In this document: positions 26,232-33,426 of the stretch, piece after piece | Numbering within the stretch: position 1 is the stretch's first letter | Layout: the number at the start of each line of letters is the position of its first letter | NCBI GenBank assembly: GCA_004213995.1 | Contig: SGZJ01000009.1 | Location: 1 to 48,150 of the forward strand | Direction: 5' to 3' | DNA from: Flavobacteriales bacterium | GTDB taxonomy: Bacteria; Bacteroidota; Bacteroidia; Flavobacteriales; Flavobacteriaceae | Length of the DNA: 48,150 nucleotides | Program-made: the position numbers and the translations under genes | Notes under the pieces: generated by a model | Database searches by the model: none | Told to the model about the DNA's origin: nothing | The model's input: only the letters and a program-made list of their open reading frames with translations

Positions 26232-26239
26232 CAAAAGTA
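26232..26239 (-). promoter_or_regulatory. possible -7 element of the LuxE-like gene
   Basis: The minus strand reads TACTTTTG, a TAnnTTTG match, only six bases ahead of the ATG at 26226. If it is used, the message would be leaderless or nearly so. Confidence 0.35.
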
Positions 26240-26336
26240 TTTAAAATAATATACATCGTAATAAAATTGAACATTTATTTAATGTTATTAAAATGTTATC
26301 AATTATTTATATTAATTTTTAATAATATTTAGTTCA

Positions 26337-26344
26337 TATATTTG
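26337..26344 (+). promoter_or_regulatory. -7 promoter element of the two-component operon
   Basis: TATATTTG matches TAnnTTTG, 22 bases before the response regulator ATG. It is followed by an A-rich leader. Confidence 0.55.
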
Positions 26345-26365
26345 TAAAAATTGTAACTCTTCGAA

Positions 26366-27037
26366 ATGGCTTATAAAATATTACTGGTTGATGATGAACC
26401 AGATATATTAGAAATCATCTCATATTCACTTGAATCTGCAGGTTATAAGATTTATAAAGCAAATAATGGATTAGAGGCGATTAAAATTGCTAAAAAAATA
26501 ATTCCAGATTTAATCATTATGGATTTAATGATGCCTCATATGAATGGAATTGATGCATGTGATGCAATTAGAAAATCTGATAATTTAAACGATGTAATTA
26601 TTACTTTTTTATCTGCTAGAGGTGAAGATTTTTCTAAAATTGCCGGATTTGAAGCTGGAGCAGATGATTACATTACTAAACCTATAAAACCAAAAGTTTT
26701 ATTGAGTAAAGTTAAAGCTCTTTTACGTAGAAAAAGTTCTGAACAAGATCAAACTATAATCCAAATAAACGATTTAATTATTGATCGATCAAAATACTCT
26801 GTAAATCTGAAGGGTATTGAGCTTAATTTACCTAGAAAGGAATTTGAATTACTATATTTGTTAGTATCAAGTCCTAACACAGTTTTTACAAGAGAAAAGA
26901 TTTTAGATGTTGTTTGGGGTAGCGATGTTATAGTTGGAGATAGAACTATTGACGTGCACATCAGAAAAATAAGAGAAAAAATTGGAGCTTCTTCGTTTAA
27001 AACTATTAAAGGTGTTGGGTATAAGTTTGTAAGCTAA
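26366..27037 (+). CDS. OmpR/PhoB-family response regulator
   Basis: A 223-residue protein. The receiver domain has the acidic pocket DDEP (9-12), phosphoacceptor Asp53 in LIIMDLMMPHMNG, and Lys105 in DDYITKPIKPK. The C-terminal winged helix has PRKEFELLYLL, VFTREKILDVVWG, RTIDVHIRKIREKIG and KGVGYKF, the standard OmpR/PhoB DNA-binding signature. The gene for its partner kinase starts on the last base of its stop codon. The best match by memory is the PhoB-like regulator conserved in flavobacteria; phosphate control is not shown by the sequence. Confidence 0.94.
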   Translation: MAYKILLVDDEPDILEIISYSLESAGYKIYKANNGLEAIKIAKKIIPDLIIMDLMMPHMNGIDACDAIRKSDNLNDVIITFLSARGEDFSKIAGFEAGADDYITKPIKPKVLLSKVKALLRRKSSEQDQTIIQINDLIIDRSKYSVNLKGIELNLPRKEFELLYLLVSSPNTVFTREKILDVVWGSDVIVGDRTIDVHIRKIREKIGASSFKTIKGVGYKFVS

Positions 27038-28089
27038 TGTCCTTTAAATTTAAAAATTCGTATTCATTTGCATTTAAGACCTCATTTGCAATTTCTTTAG
27101 TTATTTCACTTATCGTTGGAGCTATTCTTTGGGTAGAGTCTACCTTAAGTTATTTTTATTTTCAACTCATTTTCTTAGCAGCTTTAGTGTTTATCATCTC
27201 TTTTTTAATAATCCAATCAAGAATAGAGGCATTTATTTATTCAAAAATTAAAAATTTATATAAAGAATTAAATTTAATTGATTCTATTTCTCTATCCAAA
27301 GCTGATATTAATACAGATATGAAATCGTTATTGGATAATATTAGTGAATTTAGTAGAGATAATAAATTAGAAATAGAATCTCTAAAGGTTAGAGAAGAGT
27401 TTAGAAAAGAGTTCATTGGAAACGTAGCACACGAATTAAAAACCCCAATATTTACGATACAGGGATATATTGAAAATCTTATTGATGGAGCTATAGATGA
27501 TAATTCGGTTAGAGATAAGTTTTTAAATAGGGCCAAAATTAGTGTTGAAAGGTTGATCTATATCATTAAAGATTTGGATATGATCACAAAGTTAGAATCC
27601 GGAACTTTAAATTTAGAAAAAGATTCATTTGATATAATTGAGCTTGTTAAAAATATTTATGATCAGTTAGAAATTCAAGCTCAAAAAAATGATATAAAGC
27701 TAATTTTTAACAAACCTTACTTAGAACCAATTATTGTTTTTGCAGATAAAGATAAAATTCAACAAGTCATTACTAATTTAGTTATTAATTCAATTAAATA
27801 CGGAACCAACAAAGGAACTACAGAGGTTAGTTTAGAGTCTATTAATTCTGATAAGTTAATCGTTAGAATTACTGATAACGGAGAAGGTATTCAAGAACAA
27901 CATCTCTCAAGACTTTTCGAAAGATTCTATAGAGTAGATCAAAGTGGATCTAGAAAACAAGGAGGGTCTGGCTTAGGTCTATCTATCGTAAAACATATTA
28001 TTGATGCTCACAATGAGAACATTTATGTTGAATCAAAGTTTGGGATTGGGAGTGAATTTTCTTTCACTTTAACAAAAGATTTAAATTAA
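27037..28089 (+). CDS. PhoR-like sensor histidine kinase
   Basis: A 350-residue protein with two N-terminal membrane helices (about 14-34 and 41-60) separated by only a few residues, so there is no periplasmic sensor domain. A linker (61-115) leads to the H-box EFIGNVAHELKTPIFTIQGY with phosphoacceptor His132, then the ATPase domain with an N-box (VITNLVINSIKYG), ITDNGEGI, FERFYRVDQSGSRKQGGSGL and GLSIVKHII. It is translated directly with the regulator (one-base overlap). The lack of a sensor domain suggests it reads a membrane or partner-protein signal, as PhoR-type kinases do. Confidence 0.93.
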   Translation: MSFKFKNSYSFAFKTSFAISLVISLIVGAILWVESTLSYFYFQLIFLAALVFIISFLIIQSRIEAFIYSKIKNLYKELNLIDSISLSKADINTDMKSLLDNISEFSRDNKLEIESLKVREEFRKEFIGNVAHELKTPIFTIQGYIENLIDGAIDDNSVRDKFLNRAKISVERLIYIIKDLDMITKLESGTLNLEKDSFDIIELVKNIYDQLEIQAQKNDIKLIFNKPYLEPIIVFADKDKIQQVITNLVINSIKYGTNKGTTEVSLESINSDKLIVRITDNGEGIQEQHLSRLFERFYRVDQSGSRKQGGSGLGLSIVKHIIDAHNENIYVESKFGIGSEFSFTLTKDLN

Positions 28090-28109
28090 TTTCTTTAAAA
28101 TAATGAGAT

Positions 28110-28784
28110 TTGGGAAGCAAAAATAAACTAAAAAGATTTAAAGAAAACGAAAAATTTGATAATGTATTTCAACCTACTAGAGAAGAATTGCTTTCTGGTA
28201 ATTTCGAATTTAAAGGAAGATGGGCAAAAAAAGTTTTCAATAACTCTAACCCAATTACACTAGAATTAGGATGTGGTAAAGGGGAGTATTCAGTGGAACT
28301 TGCAAGACAAAACCCTGATGTTAATTTCATTGGAATAGACATTAAAGGAGCTAGATTCTGGAGAGGAGCGAAAACAGCTAATGAAAAAAATATTGATAAT
28401 GTTAAATTTATTAGAGCTCAAATTGAACTTGTTGAATATTTGTTTGAAAAAAATGAAATTTCTGAAATATGGATAACATTCCCCGATCCACAAATAACAT
28501 TTAAAAGAACAAAACATCGTTTAACTAATTTAGAGTTCTTAAATAAATACAAGAAAATTTTAAACATCAACGGATGTATTAATCTTAAAACTGATAGTGA
28601 GTTTTTACATGGCTATACAATTGGACTTTTACAAGCAATGAATAACGCTGAAATATTATATTCTAATCACGATATTTATAAAAGATCGGGTAGTCCAAAA
28701 GAAGCTATAGAAATTAAAACGCATTATGAAAATTTATTTCTAAATAATGACAAGCCTATAACATTTATAAAATTTAAAATTTAG
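28110..28784 (+). CDS. trmB: tRNA (guanine-N7)-methyltransferase TrmB (TTG start)
   Basis: A 224-residue protein starting at TTG. There is no in-frame ATG until deep in the domain, and the N-terminus MGSKNKLKRFKENEKFDNV followed by FQPTREELL agrees with flavobacterial TrmB proteins I recall. SAM binding is by LELGCGKGEYSVELA (about 49-63) and FIGIDIKGARFWRGAKTA; the catalytic block is IWITFPDPQITFKRTKHRL. It methylates N7 of G46 in tRNA. It follows the kinase stop by 20 bases and precedes the alkyltransferase-like gene by two, so it is probably part of the same transcript. Confidence 0.94.
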   Translation: MGSKNKLKRFKENEKFDNVFQPTREELLSGNFEFKGRWAKKVFNNSNPITLELGCGKGEYSVELARQNPDVNFIGIDIKGARFWRGAKTANEKNIDNVKFIRAQIELVEYLFEKNEISEIWITFPDPQITFKRTKHRLTNLEFLNKYKKILNINGCINLKTDSEFLHGYTIGLLQAMNNAEILYSNHDIYKRSGSPKEAIEIKTHYENLFLNNDKPITFIKFKI

Positions 28785-28786
28785 TT

Positions 28787-29119
28787 TTGACTCCAAATAC
28801 AGACAATTTTTTTGATAGAGTTTACAAGGTAGTAAAACAAATACCTTATGGAAGAGTAACAAATTATGGGTCTATTGCAAAATATTTAGGCTCTGCGAAA
28901 AGTTCAAGAGCTGTTGGTTATGCTATGAATGCCTCACATAATTTAGCTGATGTTCCCGCTCATAGGGTTGTTAATAAAGTAGGTCTATTGACAGGTAAGC
29001 ATCATTTTTTTGGTTCTAATTTAATGAAAGATCTTTTAGAAAGTGAAGGAATTGAAATTGTTGATAATCAGGTTAGTAGATTTGACTCATTATACTGGGA
29101 CCCTAGTATTGAACTATAA
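28787..29119 (+). CDS. alkyltransferase-like protein (ATL/MGMT family, TTG start)
   Basis: A 110-residue protein with a TTG start two bases after trmB's stop; the first in-frame Met is residue 47, inside the domain. It is the DNA-binding domain of O6-methylguanine methyltransferase: VYKVVKQIPYGRVTNYGSIAKYLG, the arginine finger region SSRAVGYAMN, then VPAHRVVN. The reactive Cys of PCHRV is replaced by Ala58, so it cannot accept alkyl groups. ATL proteins bind O6-alkylguanine tightly and pass it to nucleotide excision repair. No signs of decay elsewhere in the gene. Confidence 0.9.
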   Translation: MTPNTDNFFDRVYKVVKQIPYGRVTNYGSIAKYLGSAKSSRAVGYAMNASHNLADVPAHRVVNKVGLLTGKHHFFGSNLMKDLLESEGIEIVDNQVSRFDSLYWDPSIEL

Positions 29120-29153
29120 ATCCAATACATTTATTAAAATCAAGTTTTCGCAC

Positions 29154-29161
29154 TATATTTG
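29154..29161 (+). promoter_or_regulatory. -7 promoter element of the Mrp/iron-sulfur operon
   Basis: TATATTTG matches TAnnTTTG in the 60-base gap after the ATL gene. Transcription would begin near 29168, giving a leader of about 12 bases that contains AAGAGG as a possible ribosome-binding sequence ahead of the TTG at 29180. Confidence 0.6.
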
Positions 29162-29179
29162 CATAAATAATAAGAGGCT

Positions 29180-30289
29180 TTGAAAATAAATAAAATAGAA
29201 ATACTCAAAGAATTAAATGAGTTAAATATTAATGACTGTGACTTCATTAATATTGTAAATTTTTCCGATGAGATTATTTTAGACGTTAACATATCCAATC
29301 CTACTCTTCAGGCCAAGAAAAAAGCTGAAATAAAAATAAATAATTTCTTTAACTCAGAATCTCTTTCTTCATTCAAATTAAAAATTAATTTTAAGAATGT
29401 TGTAGCTAAAAAGCAGAAGAACCAAATAATAGCTAAAAAAATATCTGGCATAAAAAATATCATTGCAATTGCATCTGGCAAAGGAGGTGTTGGGAAATCT
29501 ACCGTGACTTCAAATTTGGCTGTTTCGCTTGCAAAAATGGGCTTTACAGTCGGACTTCTTGACGCTGACATTTACGGTCCATCTATTCCAATTATGTTTG
29601 ATGTTGCTGAGGAAAGACCTAAATCAATTATGATTGAAGGTAAAAGTAAAATGGAGCCTGTAGAAAATTATGGAGTTAAAATCCTTTCTATTGGTTTTTT
29701 TACAAAATCAGACCAAGCTGTTATATGGAGAGGACCTATGGCGTCAAAAGCTCTAAATCAAATGATTTTTGATGCTAACTGGGGAGAATTAGATTTTTTA
29801 TTAATTGACTTGCCGCCAGGCACAGGAGATATACATTTAAGTATACTACAAGCATTACCAATTACAGGATCTGTAATTGTCAGTACTCCACAAAATGTTG
29901 CTTTGGCAGATGCAAAAAAAGGAGTAGCCATGTTTAAGCAAGACCTAATTAATATTCCTGTTTTAGGGATTATTGAGAATATGTCTTATTTTACACCTAA
30001 AGAATTACCAGAAAATAAATATTACATATTTGGTAAGGATGGCGCAAAGAACTTAGCTGATGACTTAGAAGTACCATTTATAGGCTGTATTCCACTAATT
30101 CAAAGTGTAAGGGAGGCTGGAGATTTTGGTAGACCAGTAGCAATGCAAGAAGAGACAATTATTAGTGAAGAATTAAAAAAAATTACTCAAAAGATAGTTT
30201 CTGAAGTTATTAAAAGAAATAAAGACCTTCCTGTTTCGGAAGCAATTAAAATTACAACTATGGCGGGTTGTTCAGCAGTTAACAAATAA
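29180..30289 (+). CDS. Mrp/NBP35-family iron-sulfur carrier ATPase (TTG start)
   Basis: A 369-residue protein starting at TTG; no ATG is available before the ATPase domain, and AAGAGG precedes it. The N-terminal 80 residues fit a MIP18/DUF59-type domain. The P-loop is ASGKGGVGKST (98-108), with the deviant Walker lysines of Mrp/MinD proteins, followed by LLDADIYGPSIP, IWRGPMASKALNQM and LIDLPPGTGDIHLS. Mrp proteins carry [4Fe-4S] clusters to target enzymes. I do not see the usual C-terminal CxxC bridge; the tail ends TTMAGCSAVNK with one Cys. The next gene encodes a NifU-like scaffold, in keeping with cluster assembly. Confidence 0.93.
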   Translation: MKINKIEILKELNELNINDCDFINIVNFSDEIILDVNISNPTLQAKKKAEIKINNFFNSESLSSFKLKINFKNVVAKKQKNQIIAKKISGIKNIIAIASGKGGVGKSTVTSNLAVSLAKMGFTVGLLDADIYGPSIPIMFDVAEERPKSIMIEGKSKMEPVENYGVKILSIGFFTKSDQAVIWRGPMASKALNQMIFDANWGELDFLLIDLPPGTGDIHLSILQALPITGSVIVSTPQNVALADAKKGVAMFKQDLINIPVLGIIENMSYFTPKELPENKYYIFGKDGAKNLADDLEVPFIGCIPLIQSVREAGDFGRPVAMQEETIISEELKKITQKIVSEVIKRNKDLPVSEAIKITTMAGCSAVNK

Positions 30290-30299
30290 ATAAATTATT

Positions 30300-30536
30300 A
30301 TGTCTGAAAATATTAAAGAAAAAATTGAAAATGCATTGGATGAAATTAGACCATTCCTTCAAAAAGATGGTGGTGATATTTCATTAATTGAAATTCAAAA
30401 AAACACTGTTAAAGTTAAATTAGAAGGAGCTTGCTCTACATGTACTATCAATCAAATGACCCTTAAATCGGGTGTTGAGATGACTATAAAAAAACATGCT
30501 CCAGAAATTCAAAATGTTATTAATATTGAATCATAA
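30300..30536 (+). CDS. NifU-like C-terminal domain protein (Fe-S scaffold)
   Basis: A 78-residue protein that is only the NifU C-terminal (Nfu) domain: EIRPFLQKDGGDISLIEI, then VKVKLEGACSTCTINQMTLK with the cluster-binding CSTC pair Cys45/Cys48. Two subunits would bridge a [4Fe-4S] cluster. It lies 10 bases after the Mrp gene, and the ferredoxin reductase ATG follows its stop directly. Scaffold or carrier role follows from family knowledge. Confidence 0.93.
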   Translation: MSENIKEKIENALDEIRPFLQKDGGDISLIEIQKNTVKVKLEGACSTCTINQMTLKSGVEMTIKKHAPEIQNVINIES

Positions 30537-31592
30537 ATGATAAAGTCTGATATTTTAATTATTGGAGCGGGACCGGTAGGCCTGTTTGCTGTATTTGAAG
30601 CAGGTTTGATGAAAATGAAATGTCATTTAATTGATATTTTACCAAAACCAGGAGGTCAATGCTCTGAAATATACCCTAAAAAACCTATTTATGACATACC
30701 AGCTTACCCTGAAATATTAGCTGATGGTCTAATTGATAAGTTAATGGAACAATGTTCTCAATTCCAACCTGGATTTACCTTGGGAGAAAGAGCTATGACC
30801 ATTGATAAACAAGAAAACAACTCTTTTGTTGTAACAACCGATAAAGGAACAAAACACTTAGCACCGATTGTTGTAATAGCTGGAGGCTTAGGTAGTTTTG
30901 AACCAAGAAAGCCATTAATTAATAATATTGAAAAATATGAAGGTTCTGGACTTGAGTATTTCATTAAAGACCCTAATAAGTTTAAAAATAAAAAAGTTGT
31001 AATCGCAGGAGGTGGAGATTCGGCACTAGATTGGGCTGTTGTTTTATGTGATATTGCTTCTGAAGTAACATTAGTTCATAGGCGAAATGAATTTAGAGGT
31101 GCTCTTGATTCTGTCGAAAAAGTTCAACATCTTAAAAATTTGAATAAAATTAATATTATAACTCCAGCTGAAGTAGTTGGATTAAATGGTAATAATAATT
31201 TAGAGTCTATTATTGTTGAGAATTCAGACAAATCTAAAACACAGATTAAAACTGATTTTTTTATCCCTCTTTTTGGTCTTTCACCAAAATTAGGTCCAAT
31301 CGCTAATTGGGGATTAGAAATTGAAAAAAATGCAATAAAAGTAAATAACTCTTTAGATTACCAAACTAATATTCCAGGAATTTTTGCTATCGGAGATGTA
31401 AATACATACCCGGGAAAACTTAAATTAATATTATGTGGTTTTCACGAAGCTGCTTTAATGTGTCAGTCAGCTTTCAAAATATTAAATCCAAACAAAAAAT
31501 TCCTTTTAAAATATACTACCGTTTCTGGAGTAAAGGGTTTTGACGGGTCACATAAAAAAGCTGAAAAAGCTGTTGTTAAAACTATTTCATAG
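30537..31592 (+). CDS. ferredoxin-NADP reductase, thioredoxin-reductase type
   Basis: A 351-residue flavoprotein. The FAD Rossmann motif GAGPVGLFAVFEAG is near residues 8-21, PKPGGQCSEIYPKKPIYDIPAYP (about 36-58) is the mark of the YumC/Chlorobium-type FNR, VVIAGGGDSALDWAVVL (near 155-171) is the NAD(P) site, and FAIGDVNTYPGKLKLI closes the FAD domain. The CxxC redox pair of thioredoxin reductase is absent, as expected for an FNR. It passes electrons between NAD(P)H and ferredoxin. Its stop shares one base with the GTG start of the ferredoxin gene, so the pair probably act together. Confidence 0.93.
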   Translation: MIKSDILIIGAGPVGLFAVFEAGLMKMKCHLIDILPKPGGQCSEIYPKKPIYDIPAYPEILADGLIDKLMEQCSQFQPGFTLGERAMTIDKQENNSFVVTTDKGTKHLAPIVVIAGGLGSFEPRKPLINNIEKYEGSGLEYFIKDPNKFKNKKVVIAGGGDSALDWAVVLCDIASEVTLVHRRNEFRGALDSVEKVQHLKNLNKINIITPAEVVGLNGNNNLESIIVENSDKSKTQIKTDFFIPLFGLSPKLGPIANWGLEIEKNAIKVNNSLDYQTNIPGIFAIGDVNTYPGKLKLILCGFHEAALMCQSAFKILNPNKKFLLKYTTVSGVKGFDGSHKKAEKAVVKTIS

Positions 31593-31921
31593 TGACTGAT
31601 ATTAATATTATTATAATTGATAGATTAGGAAAAAAACACAATGTTTTAGCTCCGTTAGATATGTCCATGAATATTATGGAATTAATTAAGTCTTATGAAC
31701 TAGCCGATGATGCATCGATCGGTATCTGTGGGGGTATGGCTATGTGCGCTTCATGTCAATGTTACATAGAATCCACTCATAAATTGAATCACAAATCAGA
31801 TGAGGAAGAGGCTATGCTTTCAGAGGCCTTTAACTTAAAATCTTCAAGTAGACTTTCATGTCAAATACCTATTACAAAAGACTTAAAAGATTTGATTATT
31901 AGAATTGCACCAGAATATTAA
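31592..31921 (+). CDS. [2Fe-2S] ferredoxin, adrenodoxin type (GTG start)
   Basis: A 109-residue ferredoxin starting at GTG, whose first base is the last base of the reductase stop codon. Cluster ligands are Cys46, Cys52, Cys55 and Cys90 in the CxxxxxCxxC...C spacing of vertebrate-type (adrenodoxin/Fdx) ferredoxins. Such ferredoxins supply electrons to Fe-S cluster assembly or to oxygenases. The neighbour reductase is the likely donor. Its TAA overlaps the stop of the convergent SGNH hydrolase gene within the four bases TTAA. Confidence 0.94.
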   Translation: MTDINIIIIDRLGKKHNVLAPLDMSMNIMELIKSYELADDASIGICGGMAMCASCQCYIESTHKLNHKSDEEEAMLSEAFNLKSSSRLSCQIPITKDLKDLIIRIAPEY

Positions 31922-32640
31922 TCTAATATTTTTTCTAGTGCAGCTGGAAAAATTCTTTCTACAAACTTTTTATAAGCTAGCTCTGATGGGTGTAAATTGT
32001 CACTTGCAACAAGTGCAGGGTTTATCAACCCTTGTCTCGTAATGTCTGTTATGTTAATGAAATTGATTCCATTTTCTAGGCAATGATTCTCAGCAAAAGT
32101 ATTATACATGTCTATCTCTTGGCTTGTAATAGAAGGATTAGGTCCTGACTGTCCAAAAGGAGTATATGCATAATCTGGAATTGATATCACTATAAGATCA
32201 TTACTACTTTGGGATTTAGTTAAACTTATAGCCTTATTTACTAACTCAGGAAATTCATTTTCATATAATTCAAATGGTCTATTTTGGTATTGATTATTAA
32301 CCCCAATTAATAAAGTGACTAAGTCATTTTCTTTAAAAATATTGTCAGGACTATTGTTTTCAAGAACTGGATCAACACTATTAATTAGTGCTGTAGTTGT
32401 CCACCCTGTAACTGCAATTATTTCAACATTTACAGTGTCTATTCTTAATGTGTTTTGCAGTGAATCCTTAAGTTGCATTGGAAAGTTACATTCGTCACAA
32501 ACGCTTTGACCAATTGTATAACTGTCACCTAATGATAATATTTTATAGTTTACTGGATAAATACCCATATCTTCTGCGTCTCGAAAAATATCACAACTAT
32601 ATACACTAATTATAATAATATATAAAATCGCTTTTCTCAT
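31918..32640 (-). CDS. SGNH/GDSL-family hydrolase, lipoprotein
   Basis: A 240-residue protein with a lipobox (VYSC, Cys16). GDSYT gives the nucleophile Ser40, GVNNQ supplies the oxyanion Asn (about 115), and SDNLHPSE gives the catalytic Asp214/His217 pair, so the SGNH set is complete. These enzymes are esterases, lipases or acetylhydrolases; the substrate is unknown. Being lipid-anchored it acts outside the cytoplasm. It starts directly after the DUF3050 gene (no gap) and is probably the last gene of an operon with the acyl-CoA dehydrogenase. Confidence 0.9.
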   Translation of the reverse strand: MRKAILYIIIISVYSCDIFRDAEDMGIYPVNYKILSLGDSYTIGQSVCDECNFPMQLKDSLQNTLRIDTVNVEIIAVTGWTTTALINSVDPVLENNSPDNIFKENDLVTLLIGVNNQYQNRPFELYENEFPELVNKAISLTKSQSSNDLIVISIPDYAYTPFGQSGPNPSITSQEIDMYNTFAENHCLENGINFINITDITRQGLINPALVASDNLHPSELAYKKFVERIFPAALEKILD

Positions 32641-33420
32641 TTAAACTAAAACCTTTTTTCCTACAATAATCTTTTCAATTGAATTCCATAATTCAATTCT
32701 TTTTTTTAGCGCTTCTATTGAAACTTCTTCAATTTCTTTCCATTTTGTTGGATCATTATCTGCTAATTCTTTAACCATTTCTAGAGCCATAGGCCCGTGT
32801 TCATCTTCATCCAATTCTATATGTCTTTCAAAGTAGTATATCAATTTTGAAATATCTTGCTCAGGAAAGTTCTTTTGAAAGTTTTTTAATATTGCTGTAA
32901 ACATACTAGGAATAAGGTTTTCTCTACCAAATGTGAAAGCTGCAGCAACCTTGTGAGGCTTTCCTTCTTCAATTATGTTAAAGGTAAATTCCAAAAAATC
33001 TTTCACCTCTTTTGGGGTATTTGAGGATTTAATTGCACTGAAAATATCTACATCATTTAATTTATTTAAGAAGTGATCAATATCATTAGTATCTGCACCA
33101 AAACATTTAATTGCATCTAAATATAACTCATAATGACTTTTTCTCTCACCAACTTGATTAATATCGGTTTCTTCAGCAAGGACAATTTCATTAATTAAAT
33201 ATGCTGTTTGGGAATTATTATTAGGAAGCCAAGGGGTTGATACACAGGTTAATTTTGTTTGAAGAGATTTTAATAATGACATAAAATCCCATACTGCAAA
33301 AACATGAATTTGGACAAAATCTCTTAAGTCGTCAATTGTTTTAATATTTGAATATAGATTATGATTTAACAATTCTTTTCTATGATTTAAAATCGAATTG
33401 TTGATTTTTTCAACTGTCAT
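32641..33420 (-). CDS. DUF3050 protein
   Basis: A 259-residue, all-helical soluble protein matching DUF3050: LLNHNLYSNIKTIDDLRDFV, then FAVWDFMSLLKSLQ (about 44-57), ETDINQVGERKSHYELYLDA, and FGRENLIPSMFTAIL followed by YYFERHIELDEDEHGPMAL. The spaced His and Glu residues (HVFAVWD; HYELY; ERHIELDEDEHG) resemble the heme-oxygenase-like or diiron helical fold, so a metal-dependent oxidase is possible, but that is inference. It lies between the acyl-CoA dehydrogenase (six-base gap) and the SGNH hydrolase. Confidence 0.85.
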   Translation of the reverse strand: MTVEKINNSILNHRKELLNHNLYSNIKTIDDLRDFVQIHVFAVWDFMSLLKSLQTKLTCVSTPWLPNNNSQTAYLINEIVLAEETDINQVGERKSHYELYLDAIKCFGADTNDIDHFLNKLNDVDIFSAIKSSNTPKEVKDFLEFTFNIIEEGKPHKVAAAFTFGRENLIPSMFTAILKNFQKNFPEQDISKLIYYFERHIELDEDEHGPMALEMVKELADNDPTKWKEIEEVSIEALKKRIELWNSIEKIIVGKKVLV

Positions 33421-33426
33421 GTGTTT

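Noticed and set aside
28787-29119. A DNA repair methyltransferase (ogt/MGMT).
   Set aside because: The acceptor Cys is Ala and the protein has only the DNA-binding domain, so it is an alkyltransferase-like protein.
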